A stretch of 64,000 nt of DNA from Modicisalibacter radicis (GTDB lineage: Bacteria; Pseudomonadota; Gammaproteobacteria; Pseudomonadales; Halomonadaceae). The notes below the pieces were generated by a model that was given only the letters and a program-made list of their open reading frames with translations, was not told the DNA's origin and searched no databases. Positions 17,563-26,895 of the stretch are shown here, piece by piece (the stretch's first letter is position 1; each line of letters opens with the position of its first letter). The stretch spans positions 186,001-250,000 of the forward strand of contig NZ_CAAHFN010000076.1 in the NCBI RefSeq assembly GCF_900961225.1. Direction: 5' to 3'. The position numbers were made by a program, and so were the translations under genes.

Positions 17563-18909
17563 CTAATGCGTTCGCGTCACCAGGGAATCGCCTCGACCCA
17601 CGGCGAAATACAGCAGCCCGGCCGCCTTGATCGCCGCGGGGTCGTAGAGATTGCGCCCGTCGACCACCACCGGGGTGGTCAATTGTGCCTTGAGCCAGTC
17701 GAAATCGACGCTGCGAAAGGCCTTCCACTCGGTGCAGATCACCAACGCATCGGCGCCGGAGACCGCCTGCTCGCGATCGTCCACCAGAACCAGGTCGTCG
17801 CGCTCGCCATAGAGCCGGCGGCACTCCGCCATCGCTTCGGGATCGAAGGCCCGCACCCGGGCACCGGCCGCCCATAGCGCTTCCATCAAGGTACGGCTCG
17901 GCGCCTCACGCATGTCGTCGGTATTGGGCTTGAAGGCCAGCCCCCACACCGCGATGGTCTTGCCGGCCAGTCCGCCGTCGAAGGCCTGGGCGAGCTTGGC
18001 GAACAGCGTGACCTTCTGACGCTGGTTGACCGACTCGACGGCCTCGAGCAGCTCCGAGCGATAGCCGATCTCGCTGGCGGTGCGCGCCAGCGCCTGGACG
18101 TCCTTGGGGAAACACGAACCGCCGTAGCCACAGCCAGGATAGATGAAATGATAGCCGATACGCGGGTCGCTGCCGATGCCGTGGCGCACCTGTTCGATGT
18201 CGGCCCCCAGCCGCTCGGCGAGATTGGCGATCTCGTTCATGAAGCTGATCTTGGTGGCGAGCATGGCGTTGGCCGCGTACTTGGTCAGCTCGGCGCTGCG
18301 CACGTCCATGAACATCAGCTTTTCATGGTTGCGGTTATAGGGCGCGTAACACTCGCGCATCAGCGTCTTGACCCGCGGCGAATCGGTGCCCACGACGATC
18401 CGCGCGCCCCGGGCGAAGTCCTCGATCGCCGCCCCTTCCTTGAGAAATTCGGGGTTAGAGCAGACATCGAACGACGTCTGCAGGCCTCGCGCGGCGAGGG
18501 TGGCGGCGATCTCGGCGTGTACCTTGTCGGCGGTACCCACCGGCACGGTGGACTTGTCGACGACCACCTTGTAATCCGTCATGTGTTCGCCGATGCTGCG
18601 CGCCACCGCGAGGACGTACTGCAGATCGGCGCTGCCGTCCTCGTCCGGCGGCGTACCCACGGCGATGAACTGCAGGGTGCCGAACGCCACCGCGGTGGCG
18701 GCGTCGGTGGTAAAGCGCAGCCGGCCCGCGGCCATGGTGTGGCTCACCATCGAGTCGAGACCGGGTTCGTAGATGGGTAGTTCACCGCGCTCGAGCCGGG
18801 CGATCTTGTCGGCGTCGACATCCATGCACAGCACATCGTGACCGACATCGGCCAGGCAGGTTCCGGTTACCAGCCCTACATAACCGGTGCCGAAGATGGT
18901 GATTTTCAT
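17563..18909 (-). CDS. ugd: UDP-glucose 6-dehydrogenase
   Basis: Cytoplasmic enzyme of 448 residues that oxidises UDP-glucose to UDP-glucuronate in two NAD-dependent steps. The N-terminal Rossmann motif is [11 protein letters not shown]. The catalytic Cys266 lies in GGSCFPKD, and the C-terminal UDP-binding domain starts with [18 protein letters not shown]. It lies 23 bases downstream of the epimerase gene on the same strand, so the pair forms a route from UDP-glucose to a uronic-acid precursor for surface polysaccharide. Confidence 0.93.
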   Translation of the reverse strand: MKITIFGTGYVGLVTGTCLADVGHDVLCMDVDADKIARLERGELPIYEPGLDSMVSHTMAAGRLRFTTDAATAVAFGTLQFIAVGTPPDEDGSADLQYVLAVARSIGEHMTDYKVVVDKSTVPVGTADKVHAEIAATLAARGLQTSFDVCSNPEFLKEGAAIEDFARGARIVVGTDSPRVKTLMRECYAPYNRNHEKLMFMDVRSAELTKYAANAMLATKISFMNEIANLAERLGADIEQVRHGIGSDPRIGYHFIYPGCGYGGSCFPKDVQALARTASEIGYRSELLEAVESVNQRQKVTLFAKLAQAFDGGLAGKTIAVWGLAFKPNTDDMREAPSRTLMEALWAAGARVRAFDPEAMAECRRLYGERDDLVLVDDREQAVSGADALVICTEWKAFRSVDFDWLKAQLTTPVVVDGRNLYDPAAIKAAGLLYFAVGRGDSLVTRTH

Positions 18910-18932
18910 GACGTGTTATCCCTGAGCCACTC

Positions 18933-19940
18933 TCATACTTGATAGAAATCGCGATACCAGGCGACGAAACGCGCCACCCCCTCCTCGACACCCACCGTGG
19001 GCCGGTAGCCGGTGACCGCGAACAGCGCCTCGGTATCCGCCCAGGTCCGCGGCACGTCGCCCGGTTGCATCGGCTGGTAGTCGTACCGCGCGGTCTGCCC
19101 GGTGGCAGTCTCGATCGCACGGACGAAATCCATCAGCGCCACCGGACTACCGTGCCCGATGTTGTAGAGCGCGATCGGCGCGCGTCCGCTGTCCGGGACC
19201 ATGGCCTCGGCCGGCCATTCGGGATGCGCGCTGGGAATGACGTCGAGGACCCGCACAACGCCTTCGACGATATCGTCGATATAGGTAAAATCCCGCGACA
19301 TGTCGCCATGATTGTAGATCGGCAGCGCCGTCCCCTCGAGAATCGCCCGGGTGAACTTGAACAGCGCCATGTCGGGCCGCCCCCAGGGACCGTAAACGGT
19401 AAAGAAGCGCAGTCCGGTGGTGGGCATGTCATAGAGATGCGCATAGGTATGCGCCATCAGCTCGTTGGACTTCTTGGTCGCCGCGTACAGGCTGATGGGA
19501 TGGTCGACGTTATCGCAGGTCTCGAACGGCACCTTGCCGTTCATGCCGTAGACCGAACTCGAAGAAGCGTAGACCAGGTGCGCGACCTGCTGCTGACGGC
19601 AGCCTTCCAGCACGTTGAGGTGCCCGATCAGGTTCGACTGGGCATAGACCATCGGGTTTTCCAGCGAATAGCGCACCCCCGCCTGGGCGGCGAGATGGAC
19701 CACCCGGTCGAAGCGCTCGCCGGCAAACAGGCGCTGCATGCCCGCACTATCGGCAATGTCCAGCCGCTCGAAGCGTACGTTGGTGAAACCACCCAGATCG
19801 TCGAGTCGGGCTCGCTTCAGGGAAACGTCGTAATATTCGTTGAGATTGTCGATGCCGACGATGGCATGTCCATCCTCGGCCAATCGCTTGGCGACCGCAT
19901 GACCGATGAAACCTGCCATGCCGGTAATCAGAATGTTCAT
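18933..19940 (-). CDS. UDP-glucuronate 4-epimerase-like NAD-dependent epimerase
   Basis: Extended short-chain dehydrogenase of 335 residues. It has the NAD-binding motif TGMAGFIGHAVA, catalytic Tyr152 and Lys156 (SLYAATKKS), and the family stretch TTGLRFFTVYGPWGRPDMALF. The best match in kind is the LspL/Cap1J group that epimerises UDP-glucuronate to UDP-galacturonate. The adjacent ugd would supply its substrate. The upstream sequence is short and AT-rich, suggesting this is the first gene of the pair. Other UDP-sugar epimerases cannot be fully excluded. Confidence 0.8.
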   Translation of the reverse strand: MNILITGMAGFIGHAVAKRLAEDGHAIVGIDNLNEYYDVSLKRARLDDLGGFTNVRFERLDIADSAGMQRLFAGERFDRVVHLAAQAGVRYSLENPMVYAQSNLIGHLNVLEGCRQQQVAHLVYASSSSVYGMNGKVPFETCDNVDHPISLYAATKKSNELMAHTYAHLYDMPTTGLRFFTVYGPWGRPDMALFKFTRAILEGTALPIYNHGDMSRDFTYIDDIVEGVVRVLDVIPSAHPEWPAEAMVPDSGRAPIALYNIGHGSPVALMDFVRAIETATGQTARYDYQPMQPGDVPRTWADTEALFAVTGYRPTVGVEEGVARFVAWYRDFYQV

Positions 19941-20017
19941 GAACCTTCCGAGTCGCGTGAAAAATTGCGCGCACTATATCATGTGAGCGCCCCCCGGGGA
20001 GTAGCGTCCCGGATACG

Positions 20018-20494
20018 CTAAGGCTTGCGACGATGCGCGGCAATCGCCCCGACCAACCCCAGAGCCACCAGCGCCAGGCTCGCCAGGCCGAGATAGTCCA
20101 GGGCCGTGGCGAAAGCCATCAGTCGGGGATCGTCGGCGCCCCCTTCCCGAGCCTGCCGTAGACCGTACAAGGCCAACTGCCCCGCGCCGACCATCAAGAC
20201 GAAAAGCAGGCCCAGCGGCAGGCAGGATGACAGTCCGGGCGGGATCGGGATCTTCGGCAAGCGAAGCCGGAGTCTTCTGCGCGGCGCGGCGGGCTTGCTG
20301 CTGGCGGCGCGGCTCGACTTGGCCGTGCCGCCAGGCTGTCGCCTGGGACGCGGCTTGCGGGTCGCCTGGCCGGCCCTGGCGCCACTCTTGCGCTTCGTGC
20401 CACGGCGCGAGCCCGCGAACAAGCCGCTCACGGCCGTTACCGACAACAGCGCCACCAGCAGAAATAGCGACGAAAAGAATACCAGTGCGGCCAT
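20018..20494 (-). CDS. Hypothetical membrane protein with a basic cytoplasmic loop
   Basis: A 158-residue protein I do not recognise. It starts with a strong hydrophobic segment (about 2-25), then a very basic, Pro-rich stretch (about 30-85, many Arg/Lys), then two more membrane segments (about 92-115 and 133-150) and ends HRRKP. ATG at 20494 follows AGGGAG by five bases; the frame extends upstream without coding character. No functional link to neighbours is visible. Confidence 0.6.
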   Translation of the reverse strand: MAALVFFSSLFLLVALLSVTAVSGLFAGSRRGTKRKSGARAGQATRKPRPRRQPGGTAKSSRAASSKPAAPRRRLRLRLPKIPIPPGLSSCLPLGLLFVLMVGAGQLALYGLRQAREGGADDPRLMAFATALDYLGLASLALVALGLVGAIAAHRRKP

Positions 20495-20723
20495 CACCTC
20501 TCCCTTGTTGCAATGCTCGCCGGACCCGCCGGAGCGGGGGCTGGCTCGAGCGTGCATGGTACGCCCCGCAACGTGCCGATGGCGATCCAGACAGGACGAC
20601 GGAGGGACAGGACGATAAAGCGCAATGCGAAGGAAAGGCGGGGCAGCACGTGCCGCCCGGCGGGCGCAGCATCGGCCGGCTTCAGTCCGGGTGGCGGATA
20701 GCGGGCAGACTCCTCTGCAGGCC

Positions 20724-21302
20724 CTAGCGCTCGTCCTCTTCCTTGCGCACCGACGGGGGTGCGACCTGCTCGAACTGGGCCTGCAGGTCATGTTCCCGGG
20801 TGGTGAACCGGGTGTGCCTCAGCTCACCCTTGGGGTCGACCCATTCGACGTCGTTGACTCCCTCGACCAGTGCCCGATTGGCTTCGGCCGCCGTGGTCGG
20901 GGTAACGTCGTTCACCGAATAGATCAATGCCTGTTCGCTGACACGTCCGCGCAACGGACTGCGTCGCGACATGCGAAGGATTTTCAGCACGGCGTTGCGG
21001 CTCTTTTCGCTACTTTCCTCGTCCCCGCTCGTGCCTGCGTGGTTCGATTGCGAACGCTCCCCGCTACCGGTTTCCTGAAGCACGTCCATTTCGGCACATA
21101 GCCGCGAGACGAATAGCGCCATGACAAAGAGCAGGACATTGACTGCAATGGCTCCGGCCGGCACCAGATACAACCGGGCAAGCAGCGTATGGGGCTGCAG
21201 ATCAGGATCGAATTCAAGCGCCAGAAGTGTCGTGTAAGGCGTCGACATCAATGCAAACAGCCAGATGACGACCTGCAGTATGTTTCGCTGTTGACGTTCC
21301 AT
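20724..21302 (-). CDS. Hypothetical protein with two N-terminal membrane segments
   Basis: A 192-residue protein not recognised. Two hydrophobic segments (about 10-30 and 43-68) are followed by a charged, cytoplasmic-looking tail rich in Ser/Glu/Arg ending RKEEDER. GAGG upstream of the ATG supports the start. It precedes the other unknown membrane protein on the same strand, 229 bases away, so the two might be cotranscribed. Confidence 0.55.
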   Translation of the reverse strand: MERQQRNILQVVIWLFALMSTPYTTLLALEFDPDLQPHTLLARLYLVPAGAIAVNVLLFVMALFVSRLCAEMDVLQETGSGERSQSNHAGTSGDEESSEKSRNAVLKILRMSRRSPLRGRVSEQALIYSVNDVTPTTAAEANRALVEGVNDVEWVDPKGELRHTRFTTREHDLQAQFEQVAPPSVRKEEDER

Positions 21303-21468
21303 CGGGATATCCTCGCCTGTTTTTTTAATCTTTTCGGAATAGCTCCCGTTATTCCGTTAAAGGCAGCGGAGAATCTTTTGGTCAGCTGAATTTCACTTAT
21401 AATGCATCAACTTGGACGATGATCAGTGCATCGCCACGAGCGGATATTTAATCCATTCAACATTACAG

Positions 21469-22269
21469 TCAACAGCGACGTGACGCCATAAGCCGTTCGG
21501 CCATTTCCACGAAACCCTCCCCGTGGCTGGCCGTACACAACCAGCGTGGATGCGCCTGCATGGTGTCAAGATGCACGGCAATATTGGCAACGCCGACCGA
21601 GGCGGGATAGCTGCGAAACAGCGACTCATCGTTGGGCGCATCGCCGATGAAAAGAACCCGCTGACGCTGCTGCTCAAGAGACAGTCCGAAATCCTGCTCG
21701 AGCACTCGCGATGCCATGCTGGCCTTGTCATGGTCGCCGAACCAGGCATTGACATGTATCGAGCTGGCTCGTGCGCTCGCCCCGCCCTCGCGCATGGCGC
21801 CGACCAGCCGGCCGATGGCATCGCGTTCCAGTGGCGGCGCGACATCCTGCGCATGGTCGATCGCCACATCGGCCAGGCGATAAGGCTGGTCGGCCGCCAG
21901 ACGCGCCCGGGGCACGGCCGCCAAGGCGCGTTCGGCGAGTGCCAGCAGGCGGCTCTGTTCGTCGCGCAACTGCTCGCGGGGACGCACGAAGCATTGATCT
22001 AGCCCGCCACCGGGCGTCTTGAGGAAACGGAAGGCGCCGCTCTCGCCGATCACCGCCGCCACGGGCCAGGCACGCACGATATGATCGCACCACCCCGCAC
22101 AGCCCCCCGTGACTGGCACCAGACGAATGCCCGCCCGAGCGAGTCGCTCCATGGCAGCGAGAGTGGCGGCGCCGAGCCGACCGTGGCGGGTCAGGGTATC
22201 GTCGACATCGGTCAGCACCACATCGATGGACTGCAGTGCATCGATATCAGCGTCCTGCAATCGCTGCAT
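21469..22269 (-). CDS. HAD-superfamily (Cof/IIB type) phosphatase
   Basis: A 266-residue cytoplasmic hydrolase. Motif I is TDVDDTLT with nucleophile Asp21 and acid Asp23; motif II is PVTGG; motif IV is FIGDAPNDESLF. A cap domain lies between them, as in sugar-phosphate phosphatases of the IIB group. AGGAGA precedes the ATG. It follows the DeoR regulator by 38 bases on the same strand, and the pair is divergent from a Phn-type importer, suggesting it dephosphorylates an imported organophosphate or its product. The substrate is unknown. Confidence 0.75.
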   Translation of the reverse strand: MQRLQDADIDALQSIDVVLTDVDDTLTRHGRLGAATLAAMERLARAGIRLVPVTGGCAGWCDHIVRAWPVAAVIGESGAFRFLKTPGGGLDQCFVRPREQLRDEQSRLLALAERALAAVPRARLAADQPYRLADVAIDHAQDVAPPLERDAIGRLVGAMREGGASARASSIHVNAWFGDHDKASMASRVLEQDFGLSLEQQRQRVLFIGDAPNDESLFRSYPASVGVANIAVHLDTMQAHPRWLCTASHGEGFVEMAERLMASRRC

Positions 22270-22307
22270 TGTCTTCTCCTAGGTGGCCCGGGTGCCATCG
22301 TCAAGCC

Positions 22308-23120
22308 TCATGACCGAAGATCCACCGTTGCACGGCCCGTCGATGCCACCGGCGGTGCAAGATGGACCTCGACCTCGGCCTTGCGCAGTTGCTCGGCAAG
22401 CGCCCCCTGGGGGGGGCGATCCGTGACGATGCCGTCGAGATGATCCAGCGGCGCCACCACTTCGAGTACCCGTACGTCGAACTTGGTGTGATCGACCAGC
22501 AGATACGCGCGTTCGCAACGTGCCAGCATCACACGCTTGATCCAGGTCGCCTCGCGGTTGACGTCGGAAATACCATCCGCGGCTATGCCACTGGCGCCGA
22601 TGAATGCCACATTGCCATGAAACCGCCCCAGAAACTCACTGGCATCCTGACCGAACACGCCGCCCTCCCGACCATTGAAATCGCCGGGACACAGGATCGA
22701 ACGGACGGACGCCGTCGCCAGCGCCGAAGCCACAGGATAACTGTTGGTGATCACCGTCAGCCCCTCGCCGACGGCGCCCAGTTGCCAGGCCAGTTGGGTG
22801 GTGGTCGAGCCGGCATCGATCATCACCACCTGCCCGGGGGAAGCCAGCCCCGCCGCGGCAACGGCAATGCACCGCCGCTCATCGACGGTCGACTGCTCGC
22901 GCTCGGCGATCGAGGGCTGAATGCCCATGGGCCGCGCCACGGCACCGCCATGCGCACGATCGACCAACCCCATTTCGCTGAGCGCGTCGAGGTCGCGGCG
23001 TACCGTTTCGGTGGTCACTGCAAAGCGCTGCGCCAGCGCGGCGATACGCAAATGCGGCGTATAACGCAGGGCATCCAGAATCCGCGCGCGACGCTCATCC
23101 TTCTGCAGACGACGGGGCAT
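22308..23120 (-). CDS. DeoR-family transcriptional repressor
   Basis: A 270-residue regulator: N-terminal winged helix (about 1-60, with RIAALAQRFAVTTETVRRDLDAL) and a C-terminal sugar-phosphate-sensing domain (DAGSTTTQLAWQL, NSYPVASAL, GASGIAADGISD). ATG at 23120 has GAGGGA six bases upstream. DeoR proteins usually sense phosphorylated sugars. It is divergent from the phn-like transporter, with a 24-bp palindrome lying 37 bases from its own start, so control of both directions is likely. Confidence 0.82.
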   Translation of the reverse strand: MPRRLQKDERRARILDALRYTPHLRIAALAQRFAVTTETVRRDLDALSEMGLVDRAHGGAVARPMGIQPSIAEREQSTVDERRCIAVAAAGLASPGQVVMIDAGSTTTQLAWQLGAVGEGLTVITNSYPVASALATASVRSILCPGDFNGREGGVFGQDASEFLGRFHGNVAFIGASGIAADGISDVNREATWIKRVMLARCERAYLLVDHTKFDVRVLEVVAPLDHLDGIVTDRPPQGALAEQLRKAEVEVHLAPPVASTGRATVDLRS

Positions 23121-23156
23121 GCTTGTTCCCTCGCAGGCAAGCGATACGACCAATGG

Positions 23157-23196
23157 ATAATGTGGCAAAGGCCACATTATACGTGGCTATAACCAC
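23157..23196. promoter_or_regulatory. Candidate DeoR operators in the divergent promoter region
   Basis: A perfect palindrome at 23157-23180 has arms ATAATGTGGC and GCCACATTAT around AAAG. Just downstream, GTGG-CTATAA-CCAC (23183-23196) repeats the same core with different spacing. Both lie between deoR and phnD. The match of two sites to the same GTGG/CCAC core supports a repressor binding here; no experiment is available. Confidence 0.65.
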
Positions 23197-23290
23197 ATTC
23201 TGACTTATATTTGTTGTGAAAACCAACTCTAATACACGCAACCGGTTGGTATTACCAAGACAAAAAACCAACCGGAACGGGAGTCATGCC

Positions 23291-24313
23291 ATGACAACGA
23301 CCAAGACCGATTTTCAGACGACGCTCGGCCGGTCCTGCCGCCTGGCCCTGGGCGTCGGGGCCGCCCTGGCGCTCTATGCAGGTACCGTCGGCGCCCAGCA
23401 ATCGCAATCCTGCGAGAACCGCGGCGACCTGGCCGACATTTACTGCGACGCCAATGGCGACCTGGTGGCCGACACGCCCACCAACCCCGACGAGCTGCTC
23501 GACCCGGACACTCTGGTGTTTGCCTATACGCCGGTCGAGGACCCGGCGATCTACGCCGACATCTGGGAGCCGTTCATCGAGCACCTATCCGAAGCCACCG
23601 GCAAGGACGTGCGCTTTTTCGCGGTGCAGTCCAACTCGGCGGAAATCGAGGCGATGCGCAGCAACCGCATCCATATCGCCGGCTTCTCGACGGGCCCCAC
23701 GCCCTTCGCGGTCAACCTGGCCGGGGCGGTACCTTTCGCCATCATGGGCTCCGAGGAGGGCGAGTTCGGCTACACCCTGCAGGTCTATACCCGCAAGGAC
23801 AGTGGCATCGACACGCTGCAGGATCTCAAGGGCAAGCGGGTCGCGCATACCTCGCCGACCTCCAACTCCGGCAACCAGGCGCCCCGCGCGCTATTCCCCA
23901 AGGAGGGCGTCGTACCCGGCGAAGACTATGAAGTGGTCTATTCCGGCTCCCACGACCAGTCGATGCTAGGCGTAGTCGCCGGCGACTACGACGCCGCCCC
24001 GGTGGCCTCCGAAGTCGTCGACCGCATGGCCGAGCGCGACCTGTACGACCCCGAAGAGGTCAAGATCATCTTCGAATCCAAGCGCTTCCCGACGACCTCC
24101 TACACCCATGCGCACAATCTCGACCCCGAGCTCGCGGAAAAGATCAAGCAGGCGTTTCTCAGCTTCGACTTTCAGGGCACCGCGCTGGGCGAGGAGTTCA
24201 GCGGCGTGACGCAATTCGTGCCGATCACCTACCAGGAAGACTGGGAAGTGATTCGCGACATCCAGCAGGCCAACGGCGTTACCTACACCCCCGAAAACCT
24301 GGACAAGAGCTGA
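23291..24313 (+). CDS. phnD: Phosphate/phosphonate-type ABC transporter substrate-binding protein (PhnD family)
   Basis: Periplasmic binding protein of 340 residues with a signal peptide (ALALYAGTVGA-QQ). The mature region has the PhnD-family sequence VFAYTPVEDPAIYADIWEPF and HIAGFSTGPTPFAVNLAGAVPF, with TSPTSNSGNQAPRALFP in the ligand pocket. ATG at 23291 follows GGGAG by seven bases. It heads a plus-strand operon with phnC and two permeases. Because a DeoR regulator and a sugar-phosphatase-like HAD protein accompany it, the ligand may be a phosphorylated or phosphonate sugar rather than alkylphosphonate; this is inference. Confidence 0.8.
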   Translation: MTTTKTDFQTTLGRSCRLALGVGAALALYAGTVGAQQSQSCENRGDLADIYCDANGDLVADTPTNPDELLDPDTLVFAYTPVEDPAIYADIWEPFIEHLSEATGKDVRFFAVQSNSAEIEAMRSNRIHIAGFSTGPTPFAVNLAGAVPFAIMGSEEGEFGYTLQVYTRKDSGIDTLQDLKGKRVAHTSPTSNSGNQAPRALFPKEGVVPGEDYEVVYSGSHDQSMLGVVAGDYDAAPVASEVVDRMAERDLYDPEEVKIIFESKRFPTTSYTHAHNLDPELAEKIKQAFLSFDFQGTALGEEFSGVTQFVPITYQEDWEVIRDIQQANGVTYTPENLDKS

Positions 24314-24342
24314 GCCCTGGCCATCACGGCAAGCCTACGGGC

Positions 24343-24369
24343 CGGGCCGGCGCGACTGTCGCCGGCCCG
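24343..24369. terminator. Hairpin between phnD and phnC
   Basis: Perfect 10-bp stem CGGGCCGGCG / CGCCGGCCCG with a 7-base loop, 29 bases after phnD. There is no T-run. It probably lowers readthrough so that the binding protein is made in excess over the membrane parts. Confidence 0.55.
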
Positions 24370-24395
24370 GCTTACTCGGGTCATGGAGGCTACCC

Positions 24396-25190
24396 ATGCT
24401 GCGAATTTCTCACCTGGTGAAGCGTTACGGCAACGATCAGCCGGTGCTCAAGGACCTGGAACTCGAGGTGCCCGACGAATCGGTCACCTCGATCATCGGC
24501 GCCTCCGGAGCCGGCAAGAGCACCCTGCTTCGCTGCATCAACCGGCTCGTCGAGCCGACATCCGGCAGTATCGAACTCAACGGCGTGGAGATCACCACGC
24601 TTAAGCGCGAAGCGCTGCGCCGGACACGCCGGCGCATCGGCATGATCTTCCAGGGCTTCAATCTGGTCGACAGGCTCTCGGTCATGGAAAACGTCCAGTG
24701 CGGACGCCTCGGCTACATCCCCTACTGGCGCGCCGCGCTGCGCCGCTATCCGCAGGAAGACATCGATCGTGCCTTCCACCTCATGGAGCGGGTCGGCATC
24801 GCCCGGTACGCCGACAAGCGCGCCGACGAGCTGTCCGGGGGCGAACGCCAGCGTGTCGGGGTCGTCAGGGCGTTGATGCAGGACCCCGAGATCCTGCTCG
24901 CCGACGAGCCCACCGCCTCGCTGGATCCGGTCACCTCCCGCCAGATCATGGAATTGCTGCAGAAACTCGCCGCCGAACTGCATCTGCCCGTACTGATCAA
25001 TATTCATAACGTCGGCGAAGCGCGCGAATTCACCGAGCGCATCGTCGGCATGCGCTTCGGCAAGTTGATCTTCGACGGCAAGCCGGACGATCTCGACGAG
25101 GCGGCGATGGACGCCGTCTACAGCGGGACCGGCGAGCACGACGCCTCGCGCCGTCGCTCGCCCCACGATCATGAAGCGGTGACGTCATGA
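24396..25190 (+). CDS. phnC: Phosphonate-type ABC transporter ATP-binding protein
   Basis: Cytoplasmic ATPase of 264 residues. Walker A GASGAGKST (35-43), signature LSGGERQRVGVVRAL and Walker B ILLADEPTASLD are intact. Similarity in kind is to PhnC, which powers phosphonate or organophosphate import. GGAGG lies six bases before the ATG. Its end overlaps the first permease gene (ATGA), giving a compact phnC-E-E unit. Confidence 0.88.
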   Translation: MLRISHLVKRYGNDQPVLKDLELEVPDESVTSIIGASGAGKSTLLRCINRLVEPTSGSIELNGVEITTLKREALRRTRRRIGMIFQGFNLVDRLSVMENVQCGRLGYIPYWRAALRRYPQEDIDRAFHLMERVGIARYADKRADELSGGERQRVGVVRALMQDPEILLADEPTASLDPVTSRQIMELLQKLAAELHLPVLINIHNVGEAREFTERIVGMRFGKLIFDGKPDDLDEAAMDAVYSGTGEHDASRRRSPHDHEAVTS

Positions 25191-25990
25191 GCGAAACCGT
25201 CACCGCGCCGCGCCGTTGGCGCAAGCCCCCCTTCATCGCCAACCCCTGGCTACGCTGGAGCCTGTTGATCGGCTTGCTGGCATACGCCGCCTGGGCGATA
25301 AGCACCCTGCCCTTCGACTGGCAGCGGGTCGCCCAGGGCATCGAGCGCGCGGCGCGCATCTTCGCCGGCGCCTTTCCGCCCAGTTTCGCGCGCCACGAGC
25401 TGCTCATCGACGGCTTCCTGGAAAGTCTCAAGATCGCGATCCTCGCGACACTGCTCGGCGTCGGGTTGAGCGTGCCGATCGCCTTCATGGCGGCGCGCAA
25501 CATCGCCATCAAGCCTATCTACGCCCTGGGCCGGGCGGTGATCGTCATCGCCCGCAGTTTCCACCCGGTGATCGTCGCCATCCTGTTCGTCAAGGCGGTG
25601 GGCTTCGGGCCGGTGGCCGGCATCCTCACCCTGACCATCTACTCGATCGGCTTCGTCGCCAAGATGCTCGCCGAGCGTATCGAGGAGATCGACTGGGGCC
25701 AGGTCGAAGCCATGCGCAGCAGCGGCGCCCGCTATATCGCCGTGCTGCAGTTCGCCGTATTGCCGCAGATCATGCCTCGCCAGATCGGCCTGGCGATGTA
25801 TCAGCTGGACAGCAATCTACGCGCCTCGGCGGTCGTCGGCATCGTCGGCGCCGGCGGAATCGGCGCGACGCTGATGAATGCCTTCGGCCGTTACGACTAT
25901 GATTTCGCGCTGGCCATCACGCTGGTGATCATCGGCGCGATCCTGATCAGCGAAGCGGTCAGCGGCCGCATCAGGAGGAGGATCTGGTGA
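25187..25990 (+). CDS. phnE: Phosphonate-type ABC transporter permease, first subunit
   Basis: Inner-membrane permease of 267 residues with about six hydrophobic segments. The cytoplasmic coupling loop reads EEIDWGQVEAMRSSGA, followed by the permease motif VGAGGIGATLMNAF. It resembles PhnE. The gene overlaps phnC upstream and the second permease downstream (GTGA), so all are translated together. Confidence 0.87.
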   Translation: MSETVTAPRRWRKPPFIANPWLRWSLLIGLLAYAAWAISTLPFDWQRVAQGIERAARIFAGAFPPSFARHELLIDGFLESLKIAILATLLGVGLSVPIAFMAARNIAIKPIYALGRAVIVIARSFHPVIVAILFVKAVGFGPVAGILTLTIYSIGFVAKMLAERIEEIDWGQVEAMRSSGARYIAVLQFAVLPQIMPRQIGLAMYQLDSNLRASAVVGIVGAGGIGATLMNAFGRYDYDFALAITLVIIGAILISEAVSGRIRRRIW

Positions 25991-26787
25991 ACGATTCAGT
26001 CGCCGAGCGCGTGTGGACGCGCTACAGCTCTCGCCAGCGCTGGTGGCGCTTTGCCGGCCTGATGCTCGTCGCCATGGCGGTCGCCTGGTCGCTGGGCACC
26101 ATCGATATCATCTGGCCCTGGGTGTGGGACGCCCCGGCGCAGATCGGCGACCTGTTCGGGCGCATGGTGCCGCCCGACGTCTCGCAACTGGGCACCATCG
26201 TCCGGGTGCTGATCGAGACGCTGAACATCGCCACCATCGCCACCTTCTTCGCGGTCTTCCTGTCGCTGCCGGTGGCCTACATCTCGGCGCAGAACACCAC
26301 GCCCAACCGCGCCACCCTCTGGCTGGGCCGCTTCATCCTGGTCTCGAGCCGGTCGGTGAACACGCTGATCTGGGCACTGCTGTTCGTGGCGATCTTCGGC
26401 CCCGGGGTGCTCGCCGGAATCGTCGCCATCATGTTTCGCTCGCTGGGCTTTTTGGGCAAGCTGATGGGCGAGGCGATCGAGGAGATCGACCGGCGGCCGG
26501 TCGAGGCGCTCGAGGCCACCGGCGCGTCGCGCGCCAAGGTCATTTTGTATGCCATCGTGCCTCAGGTGGTGCCGACGTTCTTCGCGGTGAGCATTCTTCG
26601 CTGGGACATCAACCTGCGCGAATCGACGGTGCTCGGGCTGGTCGGTGCCGGCGGGATCGGCGTGATTCTGCAAGGCGCCATCGACACGCTGGACTGGCGT
26701 ACCGTGGCGACCATACTGCTCGCCATTCTCGTGCTGGTCATCGCCGGCGAGGCGCTGGCCGCCTGGCTGCGCAGGAAAGTGATCTAG
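25987..26787 (+). CDS. phnE: Phosphonate-type ABC transporter permease, second subunit
   Basis: A 266-residue paralogue of the preceding gene, with coupling loop EEIDRRPVEALEATGA and VGAGGIGVILQGAI. Two different PhnE-like proteins imply a heterodimeric channel, as in several phosphonate and phosphite importers. GTG at 25987 overlaps the previous stop. It is the last gene of the operon, followed by a hairpin. Confidence 0.87.
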   Translation: MNDSVAERVWTRYSSRQRWWRFAGLMLVAMAVAWSLGTIDIIWPWVWDAPAQIGDLFGRMVPPDVSQLGTIVRVLIETLNIATIATFFAVFLSLPVAYISAQNTTPNRATLWLGRFILVSSRSVNTLIWALLFVAIFGPGVLAGIVAIMFRSLGFLGKLMGEAIEEIDRRPVEALEATGASRAKVILYAIVPQVVPTFFAVSILRWDINLRESTVLGLVGAGGIGVILQGAIDTLDWRTVATILLAILVLVIAGEALAAWLRRKVI

Positions 26788-26801
26788 ACCCTCCAATGCA
26801 G

Positions 26802-26835
26802 ACGCGGCCGAGGGCGCATTCGCCCCCGGCCGCGT
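26802..26835 (+). terminator. Hairpin after the phn-type operon
   Basis: Stem ACGCGGCCGAGGGCG / CGCCCCCGGCCGCGT with one mismatch and a 4-base CATT loop, 14 bases past the last permease gene. T-content after it is low, so termination strength is uncertain. Confidence 0.6.
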
Positions 26836-26895
26836 TGCTGCCTCCCCGGTTGCGCCACTCGATTCGAGCCAGGCGCTCGGCCAAGGAGCGCCCCG

